NCBI GenBank assembly: GCA_017642885.1
Contig: JAEPOM010000026.1
Coordinates: 1-37,086 of the forward strand
Direction: 5' to 3'
Source of the DNA: Henriciella sp.
GTDB lineage: Bacteria > Pseudomonadota > Alphaproteobacteria > Caulobacterales > Hyphomonadaceae
Length of the DNA: 37,086 nucleotides
Below the pieces are notes generated by a model, which saw only the letters and a list, made by a program, of their open reading frames with translations, did not search any database and was not told the DNA's origin. Made by a program: the position numbers and the translations under genes. Shown piece by piece: positions 26,346 through 36,681 of this stretch. Within the stretch, counting starts at the first letter, position 1. Each line of letters starts with the position of its first letter.

Positions 26346-27764
26346 TTGCAGCTGACCAAAACTGACTTTCTGGAATTTCTCGCCTGCGACAAGGCACTCT
26401 GGCTCTCCAAACACGACCCAACAAAAACTGACTGGCCAACGCCTACCGAATTCGATCGTTTGCTGATGGCCGATGGCTATGCCGTGGAAGACGAAGTGAA
26501 GCGTTTTGTGAGCTCGCGCGAGGACGCGCTGCCTTTTGACTTTCAACGAGATTTTATCTCACCCGACGGTCTCTACGCTCGCGCTGACCTAGTTATCGAC
26601 CACGGCGACGACGGATTGGAACTCTGGGAAATCAAATCCTCGACGCGCGTCAAATCTTCGACCTCTGATCATGTTCTGGACGCAACCTTCCAGACGTTGG
26701 TCGCTGAACGCACCGGCGCCCGTGTCAAAAAGATTGGCGTTATCCATGTGAATGGCGAGTACATACGAGGCGAGGCGTTGGAGCCCGAAGACTTCCTTGT
26801 CTTCGCCGATGTCACCGAAGAGGCAAGATCCCGTCTGCCGAAGGTCGCCGCCGAGGCCGACCGAGCCTTAGAGCTGCTTGCACAGTCTGATATTGACCGA
26901 GCCGGTTGCGATTGCCTGCTAAAATCGAAGTCCAATCACTGCGCCGCGTTTCGTTATTTCAATCCAGACATTCCAGACCCATCCATCTACGATCTGCCGA
27001 GACTGTCTCAGAAGAAACGGGACGCGTTCGTCACCGACGGCCGATTTGCGCTCAGCGATGTTGATCCCAGCGAAGTCACACGTTTGCAGGCGCCAGTCGT
27101 GGAATCGGCGCGGGACAATGCGCCTGTCATCAATCTCAATACCATACGCGCTTTTCTCGATGGACTGACCTATCCGCTTTCCTTCTATGATTATGAGACG
27201 TTTGGATCAGCCGTCCCGATCGCATCAGATCTTCGTCCGCATGAGCAAATCCCCGTTCAGGTCTCGCTCCATACGCTAAGCGCCGATGGCGAATTAAACC
27301 ATGCTGAATGCCTGACGGAGACGCCTGGTCAGCATGGTGCGTTGACCGCGTTTCTGACCTCTGAAATCGGGCCAGAAGGCAATCTCGTGTCCTGGAATGC
27401 GCCATTCGAAAAAGCGGCCAATACGCGACTTGCCCGGCTTCAACCCGAGGCCGCCGACTGGCTCGCAGAAATTAATGCACGAACGGTCGATCTCATGGAT
27501 GTGTTCAAGGCAGATTATGTCGATATCCGATTTGGCGGATCGACGTCGATCAAGAAAGTCCTGCCTGTCCTGGTGCCGGACCTGCAATATGATCAGGACA
27601 GCGTTCACGACGGCGCTGGCGCAATCGAAGCCTGGAAAAGCCTTATTGAAAGCGAGGACGAGGCCGAGAAAGCTACTTTACGCGCTGCGCTGCTCGCCTA
27701 TTGCAGGGTTGATACACTCGCCATGGTCGAGATCTTTCGGACGCTGCAACGGTTGGTGCAGTAG
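26346..27764 (+). CDS. DUF2779-type protein: Cas4-like nuclease fused to DEDDy exonuclease
   Basis: The protein has 472 residues. The N-terminus has LTKTDFLEFLACDKALWLSKH, the Cas4/RecB-nuclease opening with C14, then a PD-(D/E)XK core with D81 (ARADLVID) and EIK at 95-97, and a cysteine trio C188, C190, C199; C14 plus this trio could hold a 4Fe-4S cluster as in Cas4. The C-terminal half matches an RNase-H-fold 3'-5' exonuclease: FYDYETF supplies D and E, VSWNAPFEK the middle block, and AYCRVDT the YxxxD ending of DEDDy enzymes. The start is TTG with AGGATA upstream. It is divergent from SIR2-HerA. It probably processes nucleic-acid ends; a defence or repair role is inferred. Confidence 0.8.
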   Translation: MQLTKTDFLEFLACDKALWLSKHDPTKTDWPTPTEFDRLLMADGYAVEDEVKRFVSSREDALPFDFQRDFISPDGLYARADLVIDHGDDGLELWEIKSSTRVKSSTSDHVLDATFQTLVAERTGARVKKIGVIHVNGEYIRGEALEPEDFLVFADVTEEARSRLPKVAAEADRALELLAQSDIDRAGCDCLLKSKSNHCAAFRYFNPDIPDPSIYDLPRLSQKKRDAFVTDGRFALSDVDPSEVTRLQAPVVESARDNAPVINLNTIRAFLDGLTYPLSFYDYETFGSAVPIASDLRPHEQIPVQVSLHTLSADGELNHAECLTETPGQHGALTAFLTSEIGPEGNLVSWNAPFEKAANTRLARLQPEAADWLAEINARTVDLMDVFKADYVDIRFGGSTSIKKVLPVLVPDLQYDQDSVHDGAGAIEAWKSLIESEDEAEKATLRAALLAYCRVDTLAMVEIFRTLQRLVQ

Positions 27765-28343
27765 AGCGCCACGTAAATGCGCGCTGGCGTCTGTTTCGGT
27801 GTTCAGACCTTCTCTTTCTGGTCTTATGCCTCATCAACGCATATGCAGCCGCCGAGGCTTTTCCCGACCGTGAGCTGATTTCATCAATCAAAGGTCACAA
27901 CCTACACAGGGTCGTGCTCGATACAAATTCTAATGACTTCTTTTGCCCCCTTCTCGGAAACCGTGAGAGTCCGTTTCGGGGCGATTTTAAGTCTCTCAGG
28001 TGCTCTTGTTCACACTTGCTGGCTACAAATTTCTTTGAGCCCCTCAATAAAAAAATGGATGCCAAAACTCGATTTTGGATATACGGATTCTGAGTCGCAT
28101 CTTGCGATGTCTCACAAGGAATACGCGGATGAGCGGTCTCAAGAAAAAGGGCCCTGCGCGACGTGCTTCTAAACGAGCACGACAGAACCAAACATCGGAC
28201 GAACCGCGGATTATCCGCACTAGTCGCCATCGACGTAAGCGGGATAGCCTAAAACGATTTTTCTTCGATCTAGAATCCTAAATCGCGCAACGCTTGGGCG
28301 CGTTTCACGGTCTCAACAAAGACTTTATTGATTGGACGAGCCA
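27765..28343. other. 579-bp stretch without a major gene
   Basis: Apart from the 50-codon reading frame described separately, I see no supportable gene. CGCCA/TGGCG and AGCGC/GCGCT short inverted repeats lie just after the DUF2779 stop (about 27770-27795) and may form a weak terminator. Longer frames on both strands here have no ribosome site and atypical composition. Confidence 0.4.
28129..28281 (+). CDS. Possible 50-residue Arg/Lys-rich protein
   Basis: ATG 28129 has AAGGA 8 bases upstream and starts a 50-residue, very basic frame (MSGLKKKGPARRASKRARQN near the start, TSRHRRKRDSLKRFFF near the end) with an acidic tail DLES. It lies 62 bp before the RimB-RimK gene. A tiny nucleic-acid-binding or ribosome-associated protein is conceivable; chance cannot be excluded. 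Confidence 0.35.
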   Translation: MSGLKKKGPARRASKRARQNQTSDEPRIIRTSRHRRKRDSLKRFFFDLES

Positions 28344-29735
28344 ATGCCGGATGCCTTTACCCTCGGATGGGAAGAATGGGTGGACCTACCTGATCTTGGC
28401 CTGCCCGCGATCAAAGCCAAAGTTGACACGGGTGCGCGAACGTCTGCGCTCCATGCAGCAGCCATTGAGCCCTTTGGTCCGGCCGAAAACCCGCAAGTGA
28501 GGTTCCTGATCCAACCAGACCCTCGCAATCCTAGCCTCGAACTGACTTGCTCAGCGCGCGTTGTTGATCGACGAGACGTCACGAGCTCCAACGGGGAGAC
28601 AGAGCTGCGATATGTGATCGAAACCGAAGTGCGGGTTGGAGAGCGAGCTTGGCTGATCCAAATTTCGCTGACCAATCGAGAAAATATGGCCTACCGAATG
28701 CTGCTCGGGCGGCGGGCCATAGACGAAGACATGATTGTCGATCCTAATGCGTCTTTCGTCCAACCGGAATTGAGCTTCGACGCCTATAAAACCCTACCAA
28801 AAAAGAAGCCCGTGCGGCGTCCACTCCGGGTCGCCTTGCTATCACGCGAACCTGATTCCTACTCCACCCGAAGATTGATGGAGGCTGGACAGGCTCGCGG
28901 ACATGTTATCGAAATTATTGATACTCGCCGATGCTATATGAAGATTGGCGGCCTTCGCCCGGAAGTCCACTATGACGGCGAAGTTCTACCTTACTATGAC
29001 GCGGTAATCCCGCGGATAGGTGCCTCAATTACCGCCTATGGAACAGCCGTTCTGCGGCAATTTGCAAGCACCGGGGCGCTCTGCTTGAACAATGCGAATG
29101 GAATCATCGCGTCTCGCGACAAGCTTCTGGCCCATCAGCTCTTGTCGGATGCGCATATCGGAATGCCGCTCACCGCATTTGCAAACTCTCCGAAAGATAC
29201 AAAGGACCTGATCAATCTTGCGGGTGGCGCTCCAGTTGTCGTGAAATTGCTTCAATCAACTCAAGGAAGGGGCGTCGTGCTCGCCGAAACGCGTAAGGCA
29301 GCCGAGAGCTTGGTTGACGCGTTTCGCGGTTTGGACGCGAACTTTTTGGTGCAACAGTTTGTGGCTGAAGCGTCTGGCGCGGATGTGCGGTGTTTTGTGA
29401 TCGGTAATAAGGTGGTCGGGGCCATTCGGCGCAAAGCAGCCGATGGCGAATTCCGCTCCAACCTTCACCGTGGCGGCACCGCGGAGCCGATTAAGCCGAC
29501 AAAGATCGAACGCGATACAGCGCGCCGCGCCGCCCGCACACTCGGATTGAGCGTTGCGGGGGTCGACATTCTGCAATCTGAAACGGGACCGAAGGTGCTA
29601 GAAGTTAATTCGTCTCCTGGATTGGAGGGGATCGAAACCGCAACCGGGATCGATGTGGCCGACAGAATATATGAATATCTGGAATCCAAAGTCCGGCCCT
29701 TATCGAAACACAAAGACGCGCTGCGTGTGAATTAG
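28344..29735 (+). CDS. rimK: RimB-RimK fusion: retropepsin-like protease plus ATP-grasp glutamate ligase
   Basis: The protein has 463 residues in two domains. Residues about 8-145 are the RimB type ('ATP-dependent zinc protease', retropepsin-like fold) with [14 protein letters not shown], where D28 is the aspartyl-protease-like residue, and a matching LLGRRAI segment near 121. Residues about 161-455 are Rim[36 protein letters not shown] (K301), [14 protein letters not shown] and the metal-binding GVDIL (D408) with EVNSSPG (E420, N422). RimK adds glutamates to the C-terminus of ribosomal protein S6, and RimB is its associated protease/modulator, so the fusion puts both in one chain. ATG 28344 is chosen over a TTG at 28332. 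The MFS gene follows after 9 bp. Confidence 0.88.
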   Translation: MPDAFTLGWEEWVDLPDLGLPAIKAKVDTGARTSALHAAAIEPFGPAENPQVRFLIQPDPRNPSLELTCSARVVDRRDVTSSNGETELRYVIETEVRVGERAWLIQISLTNRENMAYRMLLGRRAIDEDMIVDPNASFVQPELSFDAYKTLPKKKPVRRPLRVALLSREPDSYSTRRLMEAGQARGHVIEIIDTRRCYMKIGGLRPEVHYDGEVLPYYDAVIPRIGASITAYGTAVLRQFASTGALCLNNANGIIASRDKLLAHQLLSDAHIGMPLTAFANSPKDTKDLINLAGGAPVVVKLLQSTQGRGVVLAETRKAAESLVDAFRGLDANFLVQQFVAEASGADVRCFVIGNKVVGAIRRKAADGEFRSNLHRGGTAEPIKPTKIERDTARRAARTLGLSVAGVDILQSETGPKVLEVNSSPGLEGIETATGIDVADRIYEYLESKVRPLSKHKDALRVN

Positions 29736-29744
29736 GGGCGCTAC

Positions 29745-30977
29745 ATGCACGCGATACGCCCCGTCCTGTCACTCATTCTCGCCGTTTGGTTTTTACAGCT
29801 TGCGGGCGGGATGCTGAGCGTCGTGACCCCGATTGGCTTGTCCGAGATGGGGATTTCTTCTATCGGCGTCGGTCTGATCGCCGGCCTTCACGCCGCTGGT
29901 TTTATGGCCGGGGCTTACCTGTCTCCGCGTCTTATTGGCGAGATTGGAAACATTCGAGTGTTTGCGGCGGGCGCTGCGCTGACGGCAGTGGGGGCCATTT
30001 CGCAAGGTCTCTGGACCTCAGAAATCGGTTGGGCCATCGTTCGGTTTATCCAAGGCGCAACGTTCGCGGGCATGTTCGCCGCGGCGGAAGCCTGGCTTGG
30101 CCGGGTCACGCCGCAACAGCATCGCGGGAATGTGCTCGGGGTCTACAATGTCGCCGCCAAAGCAGCGTTGCTGCTGGGACCGCTCATCATTCTTGGCATG
30201 GCCCCTTTAGACCCAAAGAACTTCCTATGGTGTGGGTTGTTCTTGGCGGCGGCATTAGTGCCCGTCTGTTTAACCCGCCGACAAGAACCTCCGAAAGTCG
30301 TATCGGACCGTTTGCCGGTAACACGCTTATTGAAGATTTCGCCATCCGCCACGGCAGGCGTTTTCATCGCCGGTTTGGTCAACTCCGGAACGTTGGCATT
30401 GCTTCCCATATTTGCTGCAACGCTCGCTGACGAGGGCAATGCGTTGGCGATCGCCGGCATTGCTTATAGCGTCGCTAATGTTGGGGGATTGCTTAGCCAA
30501 TGGCCTGCAGGTCTCATTTCGGACCGAACGGATCGACGAAACGTTATTGCCGTGATGGCAATTGTCAGCGGCGCCGCGACGCTGACGTTATTCTTGCTCG
30601 CAGGATCGCTTCCAACGCTCGCGGTTTATGCGCTGCTTTTTGCCTGGGGCGCCGGATCGCTATCGTTTTATGGCGTCTGCGTTGCGCATGGCGTGGATCG
30701 CGTGTCCGATGAGGACATGACTGCGATGATGTCCATGCTCCTGATTATCTGGGCGTTTGGGTCTGTGATCGGGCCAATTCTGGCTGGTTTGATTATGAGA
30801 AGTGCTCTTGGACCACCGGGACTTTTTGCATTCTCAAGTGCGTGTTTGGTGATCTTGTTTGTGATCATGCTCATCCGCCGTATCGAGCAGGCGTCTGTGC
30901 CGGATGAAGAGCAATCCAACTGGCAACCTAATCTGCCAGCCGGGTTACCTGGTGGTGATCTTGACCCACGAACCTGA
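29745..30977 (+). CDS. MFS transporter (YcaD-like)
   Basis: This is a 410-residue permease with 12 predicted helices. Short MFS-type loop signatures include GAYLSPRLIGEIGNIRVF after helix 2 and SDRTDRRNV after helix 8, and FIQGATFAGMFAAAEAWLGR is a feature of the YcaD-like subgroup. The ribosome site GGGGCG precedes the ATG, and the gene is only 9 bp behind rimB-rimK, so they are likely co-transcribed. The C-terminal 30 residues are hydrophilic and cytoplasmic. The substrate is unknown; drug or metabolite efflux is typical but unproven. Confidence 0.87.
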   Translation: MHAIRPVLSLILAVWFLQLAGGMLSVVTPIGLSEMGISSIGVGLIAGLHAAGFMAGAYLSPRLIGEIGNIRVFAAGAALTAVGAISQGLWTSEIGWAIVRFIQGATFAGMFAAAEAWLGRVTPQQHRGNVLGVYNVAAKAALLLGPLIILGMAPLDPKNFLWCGLFLAAALVPVCLTRRQEPPKVVSDRLPVTRLLKISPSATAGVFIAGLVNSGTLALLPIFAATLADEGNALAIAGIAYSVANVGGLLSQWPAGLISDRTDRRNVIAVMAIVSGAATLTLFLLAGSLPTLAVYALLFAWGAGSLSFYGVCVAHGVDRVSDEDMTAMMSMLLIIWAFGSVIGPILAGLIMRSALGPPGLFAFSSACLVILFVIMLIRRIEQASVPDEEQSNWQPNLPAGLPGGDLDPRT

Positions 30978-31043
30978 TTGCGCCGGTCCCCATTTGGTCC
31001 AAAACAGCTGACGCGGGATCGTAAAAAAGCGTGTTAGCAAACC

Positions 31044-31070
31044 CGTCCTTCCACAAGGACGTTGTCCCTT
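31044..31070 (+). promoter_or_regulatory. Two mutually exclusive hairpins in the mgtE leader
   Basis: CGTCCTT (31044-31050) pairs perfectly with AAGGACG (31055-31061) over a CCAC loop. The same AAGGAC can instead pair with GTCCCTT (31064-31070, one bulged C), which ends directly against the ribosome site GAGG at 31071-31074. Only one hairpin can form at a time. There is no U-run, so control of translation would be more likely than termination. It does not look like the M-box. Confidence 0.35.
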
Positions 31071-31081
31071 GAGGTACGAAA

Positions 31082-32464
31082 ATGTCGGATAATAATACTG
31101 CAGGCAGGGCTCAGCCGCATGGAGATATTGATTTCGAGGCGTTGAAAGCAGCGATCGCTGAACGGGACGGTTTGGCGATGGATGCGGAGCTGTCTTCGAT
31201 TAGCGAGGTTGACGCCCGACATGCTTTTTTCAAACTGTCTGAAACTGAACAGGACGTCGTCCTGCAGGGAACGTCTTTAGAGCTGATCTGTGATCTTCTC
31301 GAACCACTCCCAGATCTAGAGATCGCCCTTCTCTTGGAGCGAATACCGCCCAGCCGCGCTGCGAAGCTACTTTCCGGTTTTACAACGGCTGATCAAGCTC
31401 AAATCATTGAGGAACTCGATGAGCAAGACGCCGAAGCGGTTACGGCTGAGTTCGCGCCGGATTCGGCAACCGAAATCAACAAGTTGCTTGATTATCCCGA
31501 AAACAGTGCCGGTCGTCTAATGGATCCGTCACCCATTAGCTTTTCGGGGGACGAGAGTGTGGGCGTCGTCCTGAAACGCATCGTTGAAGACGAAAGCGCG
31601 TTAGATAGCGCCGACGGTCAACATCCCTACGTTGTTGACGAACGCGGCGCGTTGAGCGGCGTGCTCTCTTTGCGAGACCTTTTGACCGCGCGTCGCCCAA
31701 CCTCACTAAATGAAATAATGCGACCTGCAGACTTTATTAGCGAGTTCGCGGACTTGGATGAGATACGGGATTTCTTCGATGAACGTGATTTCTTGGGCGT
31801 TCCAGTCGCAAATGATGAAGGTATTCTGGTTGGAGCACTTTCCAAGGATGCTGCGATGGATGCGGTTCGAGCTAGACTTCAGACAAATGCAGAAAAAGCT
31901 CGCGGCGGTGTCGCGGACGAACTCCGATCAATGCCACTGCTGTTTCGTTCGAGAAGACGCTTATCTTGGCTTACGGCAAACATCGGTCTCAACATAATTG
32001 CAGCGAGTGTTATCGCATCGTTCGAGCCGACCCTTGCCGCGGTGATTACTCTTGCGATCTTTCTTCCAATGGTCTCCGACATGAGCGGATGTTCTGGCAA
32101 TCAGGCCGTGGCCGTTTCCATGCGCGAGATCTCCCTGGGATTGGCTCGGCCAGGAGACATATTCCGTGTTTGGCGCAAGGAGATCCTGATTGGCGCAATC
32201 AACGGTGTTGTCCTAGGCACGGTGATTGGGCTGGTTGCCTGGGTATGGAAGGGAAATGCCGTGCTAGGGGGCGTTATTGGGCTGGCACTCGCGGTTAACA
32301 CCATGATCGCGGTTTCAATCGGTGGCTGCGTTCCATTGATCTTGAAACGTTTCAGAGTTGATCCAGCCGTCGCTTCTGGACCGCTGCTCACAACTATTAC
32401 CGACATGGCAGGGTTTTTCTTGGTATTGGGTTTGGCAACCTTGGCGCTGCCTTGGCTGATCTAA
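31082..32464 (+). CDS. mgtE: Magnesium transporter MgtE
   Basis: This is a 460-residue Mg2+ channel/transporter with normal domain order. Cytoplasmic N domain (about 20-140) with SRAAKLLSGF and ELDEQDAEAV repeats; two CBS modules (about 145-265) with NSAGRLMDPSP, YVVDERGALSGVLSLRDLL and FLGVPVANDEGILVGAL; then five membrane helices (about 293-460). The pore/Mg2+ site motif is present as MVSDMSGCSGNQAVAVSMRE at about 330-349 (D333). Family members gate on intracellular Mg2+ via the N and CBS domains. The leader carries alternative hairpins described separately, and a long hairpin follows the gene. Confidence 0.93.
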   Translation: MSDNNTAGRAQPHGDIDFEALKAAIAERDGLAMDAELSSISEVDARHAFFKLSETEQDVVLQGTSLELICDLLEPLPDLEIALLLERIPPSRAAKLLSGFTTADQAQIIEELDEQDAEAVTAEFAPDSATEINKLLDYPENSAGRLMDPSPISFSGDESVGVVLKRIVEDESALDSADGQHPYVVDERGALSGVLSLRDLLTARRPTSLNEIMRPADFISEFADLDEIRDFFDERDFLGVPVANDEGILVGALSKDAAMDAVRARLQTNAEKARGGVADELRSMPLLFRSRRRLSWLTANIGLNIIAASVIASFEPTLAAVITLAIFLPMVSDMSGCSGNQAVAVSMREISLGLARPGDIFRVWRKEILIGAINGVVLGTVIGLVAWVWKGNAVLGGVIGLALAVNTMIAVSIGGCVPLILKRFRVDPAVASGPLLTTITDMAGFFLVLGLATLALPWLI

Positions 32465-32542
32465 GCGGAAACGAAAATACACTCGCGTATTTGTATGCGA
32501 CGCCATTGCCGCTGTTTTGTGAAAGACACCATAGCGATTCTA

Positions 32543-32576
32543 AACAGAAGTTCTTAGCGCGCTTCGAACTTCTGTT
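32543..32576. terminator. 11-bp perfect stem hairpin downstream of mgtE
   Basis: AACAGAAGTTC (32543-32553) pairs fully with GAACTTCTGTT (32566-32576). The loop itself contains the palindrome AGCGCGCT, so the stem can extend after two unpaired bases. No T-run follows, so a Rho-independent terminator is not certain; it could be an mRNA-stability or protein-binding element between mgtE and mscS. Confidence 0.45.
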
Positions 32577-32626
32577 ATCAGAGTTATTGATGTTGCGAAT
32601 ACACCAATCTGATATTAGTCCAACGA

Positions 32627-33748
32627 ATGACTTCCTCAGCGCAGATCCCTTTTAATACGGAGGCATGGCCGATTTGGCTTCAAGCTTCGGCGCCTCAGAT
32701 TTGGTTTGTGTGCGTGGCCTTGACCCTCGGTCTAACCGCTTATGCGCTTGGGTACACAGCCAAAAAGATGGTGAGGGCACTCGGGCAACGAAGGTACTCA
32801 AATCGTGAAGAATTCGTCGGATCCAGCTGGGACTTAGCTGCTCCGGTTGTGCAATTATTGGTGTTTTTGCTGGCAATCACTGCGGGTACGGAAATCGTTG
32901 GATTTGCATTTGCCGACCAGTTGGTCGGCTACTGGCCCAAGGCCTTAGCAGGTTTGATCATAGTTGGCGCAGCCGTGCTTCTCGCGACGTGGATCAACAA
33001 CTCGCTCCGCTCGCTCGCTCAGCGAGCTCACGGTAAAAATAGGGTCGATGACACGCTGATCAGTTTTGCCGCATCGATTATTCGGTATGCGATTCTTGGC
33101 GTTGCGATCATTATGGCCATGATTCAATTTGGGTTTGCCCCCGGTTCGCTGATCGCAATTGTTGGCGCGGTAGGATTGGCTATCGCATTAGCGCTTCAGG
33201 ATACGCTCAAGGCGGTCGCCGCAGGGTTCATGATTGCCGCCTTCCGTCCGTTCAGAATTGGGGATTGGGTTAGGATCGGCGACGAGGAAGGCGAAGTGGC
33301 GCAGATCACGCCATTCAACACTGCCATCAAACAGGTCGATAACAAGGTGGCGCTGTATTCGAACGATCAAGTTTGGGGCAATCCAATTATCAATTTTACC
33401 CGCCATGTTCGCCGTCGGCTCGATCTGTATTTTGGCGTTCATTACGATACGGATCTGGATCGAGCATTAAACGTATTGACCAAGTTGGCGAACGATCACC
33501 CCCAAGTGGCGCTTAAAAACGAGACCTGGGCGGGTGTACATGAGTTGGGGGATTGGGCAATCACACTGCGGCTGCGGGCCTGGGTGCCGACGAAAGACTT
33601 TATCCAGGTTCGGGCGGACATCACCAAAAGCGTGAAACAAGTATTCGATAAGGAGGAGATCGAAATCCCTTATCCTCATCAAGTCGAATATGTCCGCGAG
33701 GGCATAAATCTCAAACGGACGGCGACAGCTTTGGACGAAAAAGACTAG
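32627..33748 (+). CDS. Small-conductance mechanosensitive channel, MscS family
   Basis: This 373-residue protein has about five hydrophobic helices (about 24-45, 70-95, 105-125, 150-168, 172-205). The last is the pore-lining Gly/Ala-rich helix IAIVGAVGLAIALALQDTLK followed by GFMIAAFRPFRIGDWV, the family hallmark. The soluble beta-domain has VAQITPFNTAIKQVDN and a NDQVWGNPIINFTR segment; the C-terminal alpha/beta part ends at EIEIPYPHQVEYV. It releases ions upon membrane tension during hypo-osmotic shock and forms a heptamer. There are two more N-terminal helices than in E. coli MscS. The ribosome site before ATG is weak. It converges on groEL through a shared terminator. Confidence 0.9.
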   Translation: MTSSAQIPFNTEAWPIWLQASAPQIWFVCVALTLGLTAYALGYTAKKMVRALGQRRYSNREEFVGSSWDLAAPVVQLLVFLLAITAGTEIVGFAFADQLVGYWPKALAGLIIVGAAVLLATWINNSLRSLAQRAHGKNRVDDTLISFAASIIRYAILGVAIIMAMIQFGFAPGSLIAIVGAVGLAIALALQDTLKAVAAGFMIAAFRPFRIGDWVRIGDEEGEVAQITPFNTAIKQVDNKVALYSNDQVWGNPIINFTRHVRRRLDLYFGVHYDTDLDRALNVLTKLANDHPQVALKNETWAGVHELGDWAITLRLRAWVPTKDFIQVRADITKSVKQVFDKEEIEIPYPHQVEYVREGINLKRTATALDEKD

Positions 33749-33826
33749 TATCCACTCCGGACTCGGCGTCGAACCCAGCTTTATGGCCCGAAGCAGACTC
33801 AGAAACTCCTCTCCACCGTCCCAACA

Positions 33827-33861
33827 AAAGAACCCCAGAAGCTATCGCTCTGGGGTTCTTT
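33827..33861. terminator. Bidirectional Rho-independent terminator between mscS and groEL
   Basis: AAAGAACCCCAGA (33827-33839) pairs perfectly with TCTGGGGTTCTTT (33849-33861), 13 bp with a 9-base loop. The ends give a T-run on each strand, so it can stop both the rightward mscS and the leftward groES-groEL transcripts. Confidence 0.85.
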
Positions 33862-33883
33862 ACTTTGCGTTGGACTTATTGGC

Positions 33884-35518
<1,635 letters not shown>

Positions 35519-35580
35519 TTAAGGACACCTTTCAAATAGAGATTAAATCGAATTCGTCGTGAACGGGCGATCTGAAGGGC

Positions 35581-35871
35581 TTAGCCTTCGATCACGCCCA
35601 TGATGTCGCTTTCTTTCATGATCAGCAGATCTTCACCGTCGACTTTAACTTCGGTGCCGCCCCATTTTCCAAACAGGACTTTGTCGCCCTTTTTGACATC
35701 GAGCTTACGGACGGAGCCGTCGTCTTTGATGGCGCCGCTGCCTACGGCAACGATTTTGCCTTCTTGAGGCTTCTCTGCCGCTGTATCGGGGATGATGATC
35801 CCGCCAGCAGTTTTCGTGGCTTCTTCTACCCGGCGCACAAGCACGCGGTCATGCAATGGACGGAACTTCAT
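35581..35871 (-). CDS. groS: Co-chaperonin GroES (Hsp10)
   Basis: This 96-residue heptameric lid of GroEL has [20 protein letters not shown] at the start, the mobile loop [16 protein letters not shown] at about 21-36, [26 protein letters not shown] and the C-terminal motif [18 protein letters not shown] precedes the ATG. It is the promoter-proximal gene of the groES-groEL operon, with the CIRCE-like element about 70 bp upstream. Confidence 0.98.
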   Translation of the reverse strand: MKFRPLHDRVLVRRVEEATKTAGGIIIPDTAAEKPQEGKIVAVGSGAIKDDGSVRKLDVKKGDKVLFGKWGGTEVKVDGEDLLIMKESDIMGVIEG

Positions 35872-35940
35872 TTTGATTGGTCCTTGTCAATAGCAAGTTA
35901 GCCTGGGCACCGCTGCGATACGGCTACAACCCAGCCTTTT

Positions 35941-35967
35941 TTGGCACTCTGTGCCGGCGACTGCTAA
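35941..35967. promoter_or_regulatory. CIRCE-like HrcA operator upstream of groES
   Basis: TTGGCACTC (35941-35949), a 9-base spacer and GACTGCTAA (35959-35967) match the CIRCE consensus TTAGCACTC-N9-GAGTGCTAA with two changes. Position and spacing upstream of groES are as in other alphaproteobacteria, where HrcA represses groESL through this site. hrcA itself is not in the window. I could not place a confident sigma-70 or RpoH promoter beside it. Confidence 0.85.
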
Positions 35968-36178
35968 CGCCAATCTCGCATGTGATGTGCGGGGTATTCT
36001 TAGTCAATCCGGAAAGAATATTAATTCGTTGCAATATTCGACAGCGTTACATTTTGCTTGCAAAAATATGCAGTTTCCGGCTTAGCGGAAATTGCGTCCT
36101 GCTCACGCGAGGGAGATACTTCCTCTTGTTGTGGCGTCCGGAGAGCGGCCGGCGCGCTTTTATAAATGGAGAGTCCGC

Positions 36179-36625
36179 ATGATGACAGTGCGGTGTTACC
36201 TCGCCCCCTCAGCAATTGAGGGTCTAGGGGTTTATTCGAAGAACCATATTTCGCATGGCGAAATCGTTTGGAAGTTTGACCCCGAATTCGATCACGTCTT
36301 TTCGACGGACTACGTCAAAGGACAACCGGAGCACATAAAAGAGTTTCTTGATCGCTACACCTACGCGCACCCCAATGATCCGCGGCTAATGGTGCTCGAT
36401 TCAGATGAGGGGCGATTTATGAACCATGCAGAAAAACCCAATATTGATTTTAGCAATCCCGAAATCGGCGTGGCTCTACGCGACATAAGTGCAGGAGAAG
36501 AAATGACCTGTGATTATCATCAATTCACAATTGGTCCTGTCGTTCATCAAGCGCCAAGGCACCGGCTTTCGCCAATCCTGATTCAAGAGAACCGGGGACG
36601 GCGATTGTTTGCTAGAGGACACTGA
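36179..36625 (+). CDS. SET-domain protein (putative lysine methyltransferase)
   Basis: This 148-residue protein is almost entirely a SET domain: IEGLGVYSKNHISHGEIV at 13-30 (N-terminal GxG element), RFMNHAEKPNIDF at 79-91 (the NH.. SAM/pseudoknot motif), and AGEEMTCDY at 105-113 (the catalytic-tyrosine GEE..DY element). SET enzymes use S-adenosylmethionine to methylate protein lysines. The target is unknown; ribosomal proteins or other bacterial proteins are possible. ATG 36179 and ATG 36182 both lie downstream of GGAGAG, at 5 and 8 bases; the difference is one residue. It is divergent from groES, with about 300 bp between them. A strong hairpin follows it. Confidence 0.85.
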   Translation: MMTVRCYLAPSAIEGLGVYSKNHISHGEIVWKFDPEFDHVFSTDYVKGQPEHIKEFLDRYTYAHPNDPRLMVLDSDEGRFMNHAEKPNIDFSNPEIGVALRDISAGEEMTCDYHQFTIGPVVHQAPRHRLSPILIQENRGRRLFARGH

Positions 36626-36681
36626 GGGATTTCCATTCTCAATAATCCATTGAGTCGATTATTCTTACCCCTCAAATCAAA

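Noticed and set aside
27933-28172. 79-codon plus-strand frame in the same gap
   Set aside because: No ribosome site and no family signal; its end overlaps the 28129 start in another frame.
27895-28230. 111-codon minus-strand frame between the DUF2779 and rimBK genes
   Set aside because: Low-complexity Arg/Ser-rich translation without a ribosome site; it overlaps a better small plus-strand candidate.
21481-28300. A defined mobile element carrying the defence genes
   Set aside because: No integrase, transposase, tRNA target or flanking direct repeat was found, so the segment is called accessory only by content.
31021-31081. M-box or yybP-ykoY type riboswitch before mgtE
   Set aside because: The leader is only about 100 bp long and shows none of the conserved cores I know; only simple hairpins are visible.
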